Position numbers and translations under genes: made by a program. Source: Paenibacillus chondroitinus NBRC 15376 (GTDB lineage Bacteria > Bacillota > Bacilli > Paenibacillales > NBRC-103111). Taken from it: a DNA stretch of 64,000 nucleotides. Where the stretch lies: positions 43,658-107,657 of the forward strand of contig NZ_BILW01000024.1 of NCBI RefSeq assembly GCF_004000765.1, in the 5' to 3' direction. Under the pieces are notes generated by a model that ran no database searches, was not told where the DNA came from, and saw nothing but the letters and a program-made list of their open reading frames with translations. The first letter of the stretch is position 1. Every line of letters starts with the position of its first letter. Positions 26,159 through 35,911 of the stretch are shown here, piece by piece.

Positions 26159-27484
26159 TCAAGCCGTAACGCCAGAAGCCGAAGCTGCAGCAGTTGCCAT
26201 TGCCTCCCTGTGCTTCTTTTCCGCCTTATCTTTTCGTTCTTCAAGCTGAGCCAAGATCGCGTAAAACATCCCCATGCCAAGGACTCCGCTAATCCCAATG
26301 AGCGTTGCCATCATCCAAGACGGCATCCAACCGCCAAGGATCACGCCGACACCGCCAAGCAGTGTTGCTCCTTTGTAGACCATCCCATAAAGAGCCATAT
26401 AAGAGCTTCTTGCATGGTCGGGAGCAATATTACCCAAATACGCTTGCTTAATCGGCACATACATCAATTCGCCAACCGTTGCAATGAACATCGATAACAT
26501 CAACAGCCAAGGCTGATTGCTATAAGCTAAATAACTATAGCCCAGAATGTAACAGGTGTAGCCGATAAACAACACTTTGCTATCTGAGAAACGCCGCATC
26601 AAAACTCCCATAAGAACGGAAAGCACAACGACGAGCACGGTATTTTCGGTGCGGATAAACCCTAACATTTTGAGACCGTCAACGGTCCAGGATGACTCCA
26701 TCCAAGGGATAAGCGAAGCGGATATCATCTCTTTTTCCAATCGCACACCGACATAGTTACCTAGATGAAACTCTACAGAGACCAACAATAAAGAAGCTAT
26801 TGTGAAGATCATGAATGTTTTATCGTACAGCACAAGCTTGTAATTGGACCACATGGACGTCTTCCCTTGAAAGCTGCCCCCCACTCCTCCACGACCGGAT
26901 AAGGGTTTCGGCTGGTAGGCCTCATGAATAAAGAAGTAGGTGATAATTAGCGATATCAAGCCGATAACCGATAAGCCAATAAACAACTCAAACAGGTAGG
27001 ATTTGAATAAAAACGCGCCTGCGATACCAGCAATTGCGAACGATAAATTGTTCATCCAGTACATAATGGCATACATATATTTGCGAATATCAGGAGCTGT
27101 AACATCGAGCAGCATCGCATCGTTGGCGGGTCCATGAACACCCCAGAACATGCTCACGAAAATCATCAGTACAAACGTCATCCACGGGGACGACAACCAC
27201 GGCGAATTAGACAAAGCCATCCCCATAAAGCAGATCATCCAACCGATTTCTGCGGTAAGCATCAGCTTTTTGCGGCCTATTCGATCCGCGTAATAGCCCC
27301 CTACAATTCCTGCGATGACACCCGCCAGAATGCCGAGAATGACAACAAGCCCAGCGCTCGTATCACCTAATTTTCCAGAAAAATAAATGGACATGAAGGG
27401 AAGCACCATATTGTTCGCGGTACCGGAAATAAAAGAAAGGCCGATTCTTAATTTAACATTACGATGAAAATCTCGAAATCTCAC
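26159..27484 (-). CDS. MFS transporter
   Basis: 441 residues from the GTG at 27484, which has GGAGGG 5 bases upstream; the frame continues to 27532 without a ribosome site. About 12 transmembrane helices, with the MFS loop motif GGYYADRIGRKKLM after TM2. A hydrophilic central loop (GRGGVGG) separates the halves. Resembles drug or multisubstrate exporters; substrate unknown. Downstream of and co-directional with an EamA transporter (74-base gap). Confidence 0.9.
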   Translation of the reverse strand: MRFRDFHRNVKLRIGLSFISGTANNMVLPFMSIYFSGKLGDTSAGLVVILGILAGVIAGIVGGYYADRIGRKKLMLTAEIGWMICFMGMALSNSPWLSSPWMTFVLMIFVSMFWGVHGPANDAMLLDVTAPDIRKYMYAIMYWMNNLSFAIAGIAGAFLFKSYLFELFIGLSVIGLISLIITYFFIHEAYQPKPLSGRGGVGGSFQGKTSMWSNYKLVLYDKTFMIFTIASLLLVSVEFHLGNYVGVRLEKEMISASLIPWMESSWTVDGLKMLGFIRTENTVLVVVLSVLMGVLMRRFSDSKVLFIGYTCYILGYSYLAYSNQPWLLMLSMFIATVGELMYVPIKQAYLGNIAPDHARSSYMALYGMVYKGATLLGGVGVILGGWMPSWMMATLIGISGVLGMGMFYAILAQLEERKDKAEKKHREAMATAAASASGVTA

Positions 27485-27558
27485 GTGATCCCTCCAAGTG
27501 GAAAAACAAATCTGCCGAGCCTCGTATTTCACCTTCGTTCAATTAATGCGTTGAAAAA

Positions 27559-28440
27559 TTACTTTTTCTCGTTGCTGCGCAAGAACAAACCTACGCCAAT
27601 TAACAATAGGCAACCCGCCAAAAGCTGGATGGCAGTAATCTTTTCCCCGAGTAAAAAATAAGCCAATATCGTCGCGCCAAGCGGTTCGCCCAGAACGGTC
27701 ATCGATACGGAGGATGCCTTCATATACTTGAGCAGCCAATTGAATACATAGTGGCCGAAGACCGTTGGAATGACGGCAAGCAGCAAGAAAACGCCCCACT
27801 CTTTCGCTGGATAAGCTGTGAATGAAGTTCCCGTAATCACATTCGTGACGGCAAGTACGAGTCCAGCGAACAGGAAAACAAAGAAACTGTACACGAAAGC
27901 GGAAATCCGCTCTCGCAGGCTTTTGCCCCAAAGCATATGCAGGGCAACTGCAACGGTGCCGATGAGGGATAAAAAGTCACCTTTCAATGCTGCACCTGAA
28001 AATTGGAAATCTCCCCAACCTATACAAATGGCGCCTACGATCGCCACACACATCGCCAAAACAGCCGCGCGATTGGTTCTTTGTCCATAAAGCAGAAACG
28101 CACCGACAAGCACAAAAATCGGCTCTAACGTGAGAATCGCTGTTGAGCTGGCAACCGTCGTAAATCGCAGAGAATCCATCCAAAATAGAAAATGCAACCC
28201 AAGAGCGATACCGGAAGCTGCCGTCCGCAACCAGTCTCTCAAACGAATTCTAGTAATCTCTGACCGATAACTCCATAGAAAAGGCAGCATAAGCACATTC
28301 GTCATCAACAATCGATACATAGCCGTGACTGCGGCAGGTGCATCGGACCATCTCACAAAAATAGCCGAAAATGAGATTGCGATAATACCGATTAACAAAA
28401 AAACAGGAATTGGAACTTTCGTTTTATTCATTGCATTCAT
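27559..28440 (-). CDS. EamA/DMT family transporter
   Basis: 293 residues, ten predicted transmembrane helices in two EamA repeats (about residues 12-145 and 155-288). Typical motifs: FVRWSDAPAAVTAMYR early and PTVFGHYVFNWLLKYM with GEPLGATILAY late. Exporter-type metabolite carrier of unknown substrate. Probably forms a transport operon with the MFS gene downstream. Confidence 0.92.
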   Translation of the reverse strand: MNAMNKTKVPIPVFLLIGIIAISFSAIFVRWSDAPAAVTAMYRLLMTNVLMLPFLWSYRSEITRIRLRDWLRTAASGIALGLHFLFWMDSLRFTTVASSTAILTLEPIFVLVGAFLLYGQRTNRAAVLAMCVAIVGAICIGWGDFQFSGAALKGDFLSLIGTVAVALHMLWGKSLRERISAFVYSFFVFLFAGLVLAVTNVITGTSFTAYPAKEWGVFLLLAVIPTVFGHYVFNWLLKYMKASSVSMTVLGEPLGATILAYFLLGEKITAIQLLAGCLLLIGVGLFLRSNEKK

Positions 28441-28558
28441 CTTGCAAAACTCCTTGCTGCATAGTTACCTTGTTGTTGCCAAACACCAAATTATTATATA
28501 GGAGGATGCCACTATTGCCAATCTTTTTTAGACATTGTTCAATTATTGTCCCATAAGC

Positions 28559-28612
28559 AAAAAAGCCCTGTGGCGATCCGCCTAATACAAATAGGCAGCC
28601 TCCACGGGCTTT
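28559..28612 (-). terminator. Terminator after ytxJ
   Basis: Minus strand: AAAGCCCGTGGAGG ... CCACAGGGCTTTTTTGC, inner GCCTA/TAGGC hairpin, ending in a T run. Confidence 0.85.
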
Positions 28613-28633
28613 GTGTTTAAATCCAGCGTTTTG

Positions 28634-28975
28634 TTAGTCTAAAACAGCCGTTATATGCTTGGTTGTAACAGACCAGTGCGATGTATTCCAGATAGACTCT
28701 TTATTTTTAAAATAAAGAATTTGCGGTGATGCGTGCTTGATGCCCAGATCCTCCGCGATTTGGTTAGAAACCGGGCGAGATTCAATGACCTTAACCAAGT
28801 AATAATCTACACCTTCGTTCGGCTTCCCTGACAAATATTGTTCATATTCATCAAGCGCGCTTGCGCTTACCGGACAAGTTGTGCTGTGTTTCAGAACGAC
28901 CGCCGGTTTATCGGAGGAACGATCCCATACTTCCTGCCACTGATCAACCGTTGTGAGCTCTTTCCATGCTGACAT
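28634..28975 (-). CDS. ytxJ: Monothiol bacilliredoxin YtxJ
   Basis: 113 residues with a thioredoxin-like fold. The redox cysteine is C34 in STTCPVS (CPxS, monothiol), followed by cis-Pro ASPQILYF near residue 85. YtxJ removes bacillithiol from mixed disulfides in the cytoplasm, so the organism is expected to make bacillithiol. Monocistronic with its own terminator. Confidence 0.92.
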   Translation of the reverse strand: MSAWKELTTVDQWQEVWDRSSDKPAVVLKHSTTCPVSASALDEYEQYLSGKPNEGVDYYLVKVIESRPVSNQIAEDLGIKHASPQILYFKNKESIWNTSHWSVTTKHITAVLD

Positions 28976-29155
28976 TCCAATCTCTCCCTTCGCATTACAT
29001 TGAAATTATTATAAATTAACCAAGCTGCTTATGCAACTCGCCAGACAATAGACAGACCAAAACAGACCTAGCCAAACCTCGCAAGATTCGCAAACAGAGC
29101 AGGCTTATTGCTATAATCAAGATATAAAATGAGCTTTGGAACTAGGAGGAACATA

Positions 29156-30025
29156 ATGGAACCAACACCCCCAGTGTCAAGACGAACATTTCTAAAAAAA
29201 GGCGTTCTGCTTGCAGGTTCTTTACTGGCTTCCGGAGGTCTTGTTGGCAGTTATTCCAGCTTTATCGAAACCAAATGGTACGATATTACGAGAATCACCT
29301 TATCATTTGAACGGCTGCCCAATGGCTTCCATGGACTTAAGCTTTTACAGTTCAGCGATTTACATATAGGTCATCATTTTAATTTAAAGGATTTAGAACG
29401 TGTCGTTACCCTTATTAATAGTGAAAAAGCAGATATACTAACTTTCACAGGAGATTTATTCGATGCCCGGATTACAGAAGACGAAACGTTAACGAGCAAT
29501 CTCCTCGCCAGCCTAGAAGCACCACTCGGCAAATGGGCCGTACTTGGCAACCATGATAAATGGATCGATAAAAACTATACGCTGCCAATCCTCCAAAACG
29601 GCGGGTTTCAAACGCTGCTTAATGCCTGTAAGAAGATTACCTACAAAGGACAATCCATTCAGATCGCAGGTGTTGAAGATCGACTTACCGGCTCCCCTGA
29701 TATCGTCAAAACCCTCCAAGGCACCAATGCTCAAATGTTCACACTCCTGCTCTCGCATTGTCCCGATTTCGCTAATCAAGTCATCGGACAACCCGTCGAT
29801 TTGCAGCTATCCGGCCACTCTCATGGAGGACAGGTTCGCTTGCCTATCGTAGGTGCGCTCTTTACGCCGCTTCAAGGTAAAAAATACGTAATGGGGCTTT
29901 ACGAAGTACCTGATTCCAAGCTGCTTGTCTACACGAATCGGGGGATCGGCACAACGTTTCTCCCCTTCCGCTTCCTTTGCAGACCTGAAATCACCGTGAT
30001 CACGTTAGAAAAACGAAAACCCTGA
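29156..30025 (+). CDS. Tat-exported metallophosphoesterase (YkuE/YaeI-like)
   Basis: 289 residues from ATG 29156; the ribosome site TAGGAGG lies inside the spurious upstream extension. Twin-arginine signal SRRTFLKKGVLLAGSLLASG. Metal motifs: FSDLHIGHH, TGDLFD, GNHDKW, LLSHCPDF and SGHSHGGQ all present. YkuE-like enzymes act at the cell envelope on phosphodiester-containing lipids or wall polymers. A TATAAT at 29112-29117 may be the -10 element. Confidence 0.92.
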   Translation: MEPTPPVSRRTFLKKGVLLAGSLLASGGLVGSYSSFIETKWYDITRITLSFERLPNGFHGLKLLQFSDLHIGHHFNLKDLERVVTLINSEKADILTFTGDLFDARITEDETLTSNLLASLEAPLGKWAVLGNHDKWIDKNYTLPILQNGGFQTLLNACKKITYKGQSIQIAGVEDRLTGSPDIVKTLQGTNAQMFTLLLSHCPDFANQVIGQPVDLQLSGHSHGGQVRLPIVGALFTPLQGKKYVMGLYEVPDSKLLVYTNRGIGTTFLPFRFLCRPEITVITLEKRKP

Positions 30026-30049
30026 GCGCCTACACAGCGTCTCAGGGTT
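30018..30049. terminator. Hairpin shared by convergent genes 29156 and 30056
   Basis: AACCCTGAG-CGC ... GCG-CTCAGGGTT; the T-rich tail (TTTTCGTTTTT) is on the minus strand, so it mainly terminates the PucR gene. Confidence 0.75.
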
Positions 30050-30055
30050 CAGGAT

Positions 30056-31654
30056 TTATTGTCTGACATGCAAAAATTGACGGAATAAGAAAACAGCTTT
30101 CAGCTTCAACAGATCATTAACTTTCTTGAAATCCACCTGCAAAAGATCACTGATCTTCTCTAACCGGTAGGTAACGGTATTTCTATGAATGAATAATTGC
30201 TTGGCCGCTTCGCTAACTTGACCGTCATTACGAATGAAGACCTCCAAAGTTCGGATCATTTCTTGCGAATATTCGGCATCCTTCTCCAAGAGCGGGCGCA
30301 ATACTTTGGCACAGTAGTCTTCCATCATATTGACCGACACATGTTGGAACAAATGAGCGAACTCAATCGTTTCATAGTGAACCACGCGATCCGACAACTC
30401 GAGCTTATTGGCCATTCGCTGTGTCTCCATACATTCCATGTAAGCTTCTCTTAATGCTGTTGGCTTGCTTTTCATGGCACTTGTATAGAACACCATCTCG
30501 CCGGCTTCCTCCCGACAGCCTGAATCTCCTGCATATTTGATCAGAAGCTGTGCCAACTCATCTTCCGGGAAACCCTCCGTCTGAGTCGAGGAATAAATGG
30601 AAAACATGAGATCTTTGAGTATAAAATGATTTGCGCGCAACAGATTCGATTTGGGATGCAGCTCCATGTACTCTTTCAGCCGCTTCATTCTCCCCTGGTG
30701 TTGTTCATCTAACTGCCCTTCCGGCTTGCTTTTGCTTATCACACATTGGTAAGCACCTGTAAAGAGCGTTAACCCTCTACCCTCTGCCTGCTCCAGGAAC
30801 TCTTCAAGCGACGTCCCTTTTTCCAAATAGCGGTACAGCGAGTTTTGCAAATCACGCTCCGCTGATGCCTCCACATGTGACCGAAACGTATAGTTCATAT
30901 GAAAAGTTAAGATGTCTGCCGCTTGCTGGAATAAACCTTCCTCGACATTGGCCAGAAGCACGGCATCCGGCATGATCAGCAAATGGCCCAGGAGCTCATC
31001 ATCCTGATGGTAGAGCCCTACCCGGTACGCGCGGTCTTTGTTCGAGTAGACCCAGCCGCATTTTCTCTTCGGCCAGTTCTGAGCTAATTGCTCTTGCTTC
31101 CACGCGCTTGTATTATATAGAATTTGCCCTCTGGCCCCAACGACAGCCATGGGATATCCAAGAATATTACTGAGTAATTGGAACATTGACGCCATATTGT
31201 CCTGTTTCAAACCGAATTGCATCAACCTCGTCTGTTTTTCCAGCACCGATTGCAGCAGCTTCGTGTTACGGCGGTATTCCGCATTGAACAAGGCGTTCAT
31301 TTGATCAGAAAAAGTAAACTGGAAGGGCATCTCAATAATTGGAAAATGCAGCCGGTCCGCCTCCTCTACAACAACTTGCGGCAGCTCCGTCCAAAAACGG
31401 CCAAGCTTGATCCCTAACCCGGCAGCGCCGCGATCATTTAATTTACGAAGTAAATTGACGGTCTCCTGCGGACTATCTTTCATGGCGAAAGCGGTGGTGA
31501 AGAGCATCTCGCCGGATTTCGTCCAATCCGCAATATCTGGCGCGTCCATAACATTGACAGATTTAACGATGCGGGATTCCCCTTGCTTGCCAGCTACAAG
31601 CTTCGCTTCCGTTAATGGATAAATGGATAATGCTTCACGAATGGTAAGATGCAT
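30056..31654 (-). CDS. PucR family transcriptional regulator
   Basis: 532 residues: N-terminal PucR ligand domain (LTIREALSIYPLTEAKLVAG), middle GGDEF-like/PAS-like region, C-terminal CdaR-type helix-turn-helix with FIHRNTVTYRLEKISDLL. PucR homologues regulate purine, amino acid or GABA catabolism. The neighbouring operon is fatty-acid oxidation, but a functional link is not shown. ATG 31654 after GGGGGG. Confidence 0.9.
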   Translation of the reverse strand: MHLTIREALSIYPLTEAKLVAGKQGESRIVKSVNVMDAPDIADWTKSGEMLFTTAFAMKDSPQETVNLLRKLNDRGAAGLGIKLGRFWTELPQVVVEEADRLHFPIIEMPFQFTFSDQMNALFNAEYRRNTKLLQSVLEKQTRLMQFGLKQDNMASMFQLLSNILGYPMAVVGARGQILYNTSAWKQEQLAQNWPKRKCGWVYSNKDRAYRVGLYHQDDELLGHLLIMPDAVLLANVEEGLFQQAADILTFHMNYTFRSHVEASAERDLQNSLYRYLEKGTSLEEFLEQAEGRGLTLFTGAYQCVISKSKPEGQLDEQHQGRMKRLKEYMELHPKSNLLRANHFILKDLMFSIYSSTQTEGFPEDELAQLLIKYAGDSGCREEAGEMVFYTSAMKSKPTALREAYMECMETQRMANKLELSDRVVHYETIEFAHLFQHVSVNMMEDYCAKVLRPLLEKDAEYSQEMIRTLEVFIRNDGQVSEAAKQLFIHRNTVTYRLEKISDLLQVDFKKVNDLLKLKAVFLFRQFLHVRQ

Positions 31655-31808
31655 CGTGCTTCCCCCCTTATGCCTTTTTACAGATTATAGGATGACATGA
31701 CCAAACAGTCAATGGATTTGTGTTAGATTATATGACATTGGTTAAATTTTTTTGAACAATTTATGTCTTTTTCGCTTGGAGATGTTATTTATTATAACAT
31801 AAATACAC

Positions 31809-31843
31809 AAAAAACGAGAGACATGCTTGCACATGCCCCTCGT
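31809..31843 (-). terminator. Terminator of the fad operon
   Basis: Minus strand: ACGAG..GCATG-tgcaa-GCATGT..CTCGT followed by six T; it lies 18 bases after the thioesterase stop. Confidence 0.85.
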
Positions 31844-31860
31844 CCTAATGCCTTACCCCA

Positions 31861-32277
31861 TTAAATCACACGAAACGTTCCCGTGCCCATGGTCCCTAAA
31901 TTTCCTTCGCGATCCATCACTCGCCCTTGTGTCGTAATCATTTTGCGGGATTGATGAACAAGCTCAGCCGTTACAATCAGCCGCCCCTCATATAGCGGAG
32001 CAACGAAATGAACGTTCAAATTCGTTGTAACAACCTTATCCTCCGGCCTTGCCGTCATGACGACAATCCCCATCGCATTATCCAGCAAAGAGGACAGAAC
32101 ACCGCCATGAACAATGCCAATTGGATTCAAATGATGAGGTTTTGCCTCTAAAGCAATTGTAATGATACCGTCTTTCAGATCAACAAATTCACAACCAAGA
32201 AATCCCCAAAACGTAGGTTCCGCCGCTGCGGCCAGCTGCTGCAGTCGTCTATTCACTCGCTCTTGAGCATTATCCAT
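31861..32277 (-). CDS. PaaI-type hotdog thioesterase
   Basis: 138 residues from ATG 32277 with GGAGGGG 6 bases upstream. Hotdog signature HHLNPIGIVHGGVLSSLLDN with catalytic Asp in DNAMG. Hydrolyses acyl- or aryl-CoA esters. Last gene of the fad operon, 32 bases after the acyl-CoA ligase, suggesting it recycles CoA during fatty-acid degradation. Confidence 0.9.
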   Translation of the reverse strand: MDNAQERVNRRLQQLAAAAEPTFWGFLGCEFVDLKDGIITIALEAKPHHLNPIGIVHGGVLSSLLDNAMGIVVMTARPEDKVVTTNLNVHFVAPLYEGRLIVTAELVHQSRKMITTQGRVMDREGNLGTMGTGTFRVI

Positions 32278-32309
32278 AGGATTCCCCTCCACTTTCTCCT
32301 TGTAAAGGG

Positions 32310-33980
32310 CTACCCCTTTTTCTCTTCTTCCAGTAATTGCCTTCGCAATACTTTTCCAATCATCGTCTTGGGCAAAGAATCGCGGAATTCCACTTTCCGT
32401 GGAATTTTAAAAGCCGCCAAGCGTTCACGGCACCACAGTTCAAGCTCTTTCTCCGTTAACGTCATTCCGGGTTTCAGCACAACAAAGGCTTTCACCGTTT
32501 CCCCCCGGTATTCATCCGGGACCCCAACAATCGTCGCCTCCAAAATAGCCGGATGCTCAAAGAGCACTTCCTCAATTTCACGGGGATAAATATTGAAGCC
32601 TCCGGCAATGATGAGATCCTTCTTACGGTCGACAATGGAGAAAAAGCCGTCCTCATCCATGCGTCCCATATCTCCTGTGTAAAGCCAACCATCACGAATG
32701 GTCATCGCCGTTTCAAGCTCTCGCTGCCAATACCCTTTCATTACCTGCGGGCCCTTGATCAGCAATTCACCGATTTCCCCGATCGGCAATTCTTCGCCGG
32801 TATTCACATCAACAACCTTCGCTGAAGTATCGGGTAAAGGAACACCAATCGAACCGATTTTACGATAACCCCAAATGGGATTGGCATGCGTAACCGGGGA
32901 GGTCTCCGTTAACCCGTACCCTTCAATGAGCTTACCTCCAGTCAAAGCCTCAAAACGTTCCTGAACTTCTAAAGGAAGTGGTGCCGAACCGCTTACACAG
33001 ACATTTATGGACGAAATATCAACTTCTTTGACCCGTTTATGATTAATAATTGCAATGTACATGGTAGGTGCTCCAGGAAAAATCGTGGGTTTCATCTTAT
33101 TAATCGTTTCTAAAATAAGGTCGATATCAAATTTGGGGATCAGAATCAGCATACCTGCCTGCAGCATGGATTGATTCAGCAAAACCGTTAAACCAAACAC
33201 ATGGAAGCAGGGAATCGCTCCCAGGAACCGCTCTCCGCCCACTTGAATTTTATAGCACCATTTTGTCGTCTGATACGTGTTGGCGATCAAATTCGTGTGA
33301 GTCAGCATGACCCCCTTCGAAACACCAGTTGTACCTCCCGTATATTGAAGCAAGGCAATATCCGTATCCGCATCAACTTCCACACAAATAGGTTTCGCTG
33401 AAGCAGCCCGAAGCAATTTCTTGTAAGCGTACACGCCTTCGCCATAAGCAACGTCCAGCTTTGCGCCTTCTTTTTTCATTTTAATCGGATATAAGACATT
33501 TTTCGGAAAAGGCAGATAATCCTTAATCGATGTCACAATGACATGTCGAATCAACGTCTGCGCTTTAGCCTTCTGCACACGATTAAATAATAAATCCAGT
33601 GTAACAATGATCTCTGCCCCAGAGTCGGAGAGCTGGTGGACCAGCTCTCTCTCCATATACAGCGGATTCGTCATCACGACGATCCCGCCCATCATAAGCG
33701 TTCCGAAGTAGGCGATAATGGCGGACGGACAATTGGGCAGCATGATCGATACACGATCTCCTTGGCACACACCGAGTTCCTTCAGAACATTTGCAAAGCG
33801 ATAAGACGCATCAAGCACCTCATGATAACGCATTGTTTTACCAAGGAAGTGCAAGGCTGGTCGGTCGGGGTACTTATGCGCGGAATCTACCAACAAACGT
33901 GCAAGGTTAATCTTAGGGTACTCGTACGTCGGCGCCACTTCCTCTGGATAATGACGCAGCCAAGGCTTTGCCTCACTCAT
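32310..33980 (-). CDS. Long-chain acyl-CoA ligase (LcfA/FadD-like)
   Basis: 556 residues from ATG 33980 (MSEAKPWLRHYPEE). ANL superfamily motifs: P-loop YTGGTTGVSKG near residue 210, GYGLTETSP near 355, YTGDMG near 435, and the C-terminal DLIIAGGFNIYPREIEE with the hinge and catalytic lysine region near KTMIGKVLRRQL. It activates fatty acids to acyl-CoA at the cytoplasmic membrane and supplies the FadE-FadN-FadA enzymes encoded upstream; 35 bases separate it from fadE. Confidence 0.93.
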   Translation of the reverse strand: MSEAKPWLRHYPEEVAPTYEYPKINLARLLVDSAHKYPDRPALHFLGKTMRYHEVLDASYRFANVLKELGVCQGDRVSIMLPNCPSAIIAYFGTLMMGGIVVMTNPLYMERELVHQLSDSGAEIIVTLDLLFNRVQKAKAQTLIRHVIVTSIKDYLPFPKNVLYPIKMKKEGAKLDVAYGEGVYAYKKLLRAASAKPICVEVDADTDIALLQYTGGTTGVSKGVMLTHTNLIANTYQTTKWCYKIQVGGERFLGAIPCFHVFGLTVLLNQSMLQAGMLILIPKFDIDLILETINKMKPTIFPGAPTMYIAIINHKRVKEVDISSINVCVSGSAPLPLEVQERFEALTGGKLIEGYGLTETSPVTHANPIWGYRKIGSIGVPLPDTSAKVVDVNTGEELPIGEIGELLIKGPQVMKGYWQRELETAMTIRDGWLYTGDMGRMDEDGFFSIVDRKKDLIIAGGFNIYPREIEEVLFEHPAILEATIVGVPDEYRGETVKAFVVLKPGMTLTEKELELWCRERLAAFKIPRKVEFRDSLPKTMIGKVLRRQLLEEEKKG

Positions 33981-34015
33981 ACAAACCATCCCCTTCAGGT
34001 TCTTCCCACGGATGA

Positions 34016-35788
34016 CTAGACGATGAATTTCTCACCCTGAATAACACGTGCGGCGATGTCGCGCTTCAGCTGGGTTGTATTGACAGCACTGCGTCTTGAT
34101 AGTTTTTTCAAAATCGATAATTGCGTCCGAAGAACATCTCCTTCTTCCATCGTACTTAGCGCTTCCTTCGCGTATGCCTCAATTTTATCAAAAGCTTCAT
34201 GCACGAAAACGGTTGTCACTTGAATCGCATTTTTCGCTTTCTCTTCTCCGCTTTTGGCAATCAGCTTTTGCGTACGCAGAAGTCCGCTCTCTCCCGCAAA
34301 AATCTGAATCATGATATCAGCTAAATTGCTTAAGACCTCCTGATTTTTCTCCAAGGCCATGCCATACTTCTGAACGGCAAGTCCGCCAACCATCAAGAAA
34401 ATCTTCTTCGCCATCGAGATCAAATGCGCCTCTTCGGCAAGTGTGCCTTCAAACGTCTGGCCCGGGACGATCGACAGCAATTCTCCTTGCAGCGCTTGCG
34501 CTTTTTGCATCAAAGGCAGCTCGCCTTTCATCGCTTTCTTCACTAATGTCCCCGGTATAAGCAGACGGTTAATTTCATTCGTTCCCTCGAAAATGCGATT
34601 AATCCGTGAGTCGCGATAAATGCGTTCTACTTTATATTCCTGAATGTAGCCGTATCCGCCATGAATTTGTACGCCTTCATCAGCAACAAAATCCAAAACT
34701 TCCGATGCAAACACCTTATTAATCGAGCACTCCAACGCGTATTCAGAAATACCCTTCGCCGAGTGTTTGCCGGCATCCAGACTTGTATGGTCAATGTCTT
34801 TCAGGATGTGATCCATCAGTCCCGTCGTTCTATAAACCATGCTCTCCAGCATAAAGGTTTGAATATTCATTTCAGCCAGCTTTTTCCCGATCAATGGGAA
34901 TTTGGATATCGGCGTATTGAACTGTTGGCGCGTATTCGCATATTTGGCCGACAATTCGATCGTTTCCTTGGATGCGCCCAAACACCCCGTAGCCAATTTG
35001 TAGCGGCCGATATTCAAAATGTTAAAAGCTATGAGGTGACCCTTCCCTATTTCACCAAGCAAATTCTCCACCGGAACTTTGACATCTTCAAAATAGAGCG
35101 GTCTGGTTGAAGAGCCTTTAATCCCCATCTTTTTCTCTTCCGGTCCCATCGTAAAACCCGGGTCGCCTTTTTCCACAATAAACGCCGTGAAATCCGTTCC
35201 ATTAATTTTGGCATACACGATAAAAATGTCAGCAAAGCCCGCGTTCGTAATATACAGTTTGGAGCCATTTAACAGGTAATGTTTGCCATCACCAGAAAGG
35301 CGCGCAGTCGTTCTTGCACCCAATGCATCGGAGCCGGATGTTGGCTCGGTTAAACAGTAAGCCGCAATCTTGGCGCCTGTTGCGAGATCCGGCAAGTATT
35401 TTTTCTTTTGCTCAGGAGTCCCGAAAAATACAATGGGAAGCGTTCCGATTCCAACATGCGCTCCAATCGATAAAGCAAAAGCAGACGCTTGTGCCAGATT
35501 TTCACTAATAATCGTGGAGCTAACCTTATCCAGTCCAAGACCGCCATAGATCTCGGGCACGTCAGCCCCGAGTAAGCCAAGCTCACCGGCGCTTCGCATC
35601 AATTTAACCGTCAAATCGTAATTAAGCTTCTCGATATGCTCATCATTCGGCAGCACTTCGCCCGCTACAAAATCGCGCGTCGTCTCCGCGATCATGCGAT
35701 GCTCCTCCGTAAAATCCTCCGGAGTCACGATATTGTGGAAATCGAGATCTGAAATGACAAAACTGCCGCCTACAACTTTATCTGACAT
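34016..35788 (-). CDS. fadE: Acyl-CoA dehydrogenase FadE
   Basis: 590 residues, the length of Bacillus FadE (about 594), with the acyl-CoA dehydrogenase core (AYCLTEPTSGSDALGART, GGYGYIQEY, RDSRINRIFEGTNEI) in residues 20-420 and an additional C-terminal helical domain of about 170 residues. It catalyses the FAD-dependent alpha-beta desaturation of acyl-CoA, passing electrons to EtfAB. GGAGAGATG precedes the ATG. In the fad operon after fadA. Confidence 0.95.
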   Translation of the reverse strand: MSDKVVGGSFVISDLDFHNIVTPEDFTEEHRMIAETTRDFVAGEVLPNDEHIEKLNYDLTVKLMRSAGELGLLGADVPEIYGGLGLDKVSSTIISENLAQASAFALSIGAHVGIGTLPIVFFGTPEQKKKYLPDLATGAKIAAYCLTEPTSGSDALGARTTARLSGDGKHYLLNGSKLYITNAGFADIFIVYAKINGTDFTAFIVEKGDPGFTMGPEEKKMGIKGSSTRPLYFEDVKVPVENLLGEIGKGHLIAFNILNIGRYKLATGCLGASKETIELSAKYANTRQQFNTPISKFPLIGKKLAEMNIQTFMLESMVYRTTGLMDHILKDIDHTSLDAGKHSAKGISEYALECSINKVFASEVLDFVADEGVQIHGGYGYIQEYKVERIYRDSRINRIFEGTNEINRLLIPGTLVKKAMKGELPLMQKAQALQGELLSIVPGQTFEGTLAEEAHLISMAKKIFLMVGGLAVQKYGMALEKNQEVLSNLADIMIQIFAGESGLLRTQKLIAKSGEEKAKNAIQVTTVFVHEAFDKIEAYAKEALSTMEEGDVLRTQLSILKKLSRRSAVNTTQLKRDIAARVIQGEKFIV

Positions 35789-35911
35789 GGTTCATCTCTC
35801 CTCAGAATGAATTGGACAAGGGTTAATAAATGATGAAAGTGCTGGAACAAGTGCAAGAGCTGAAAGTGTCTGCCAACGATGCTTAACTGGAATTGCAGCT
35901 AATTAAACCGG

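Noticed and set aside
35789..35911. Second FadR box before fadE, and one before fadA (37094-37199).
   Set aside because: Only isolated half-sites such as GAATGA or ATTCAT were found; none approaches the 18-bp consensus.
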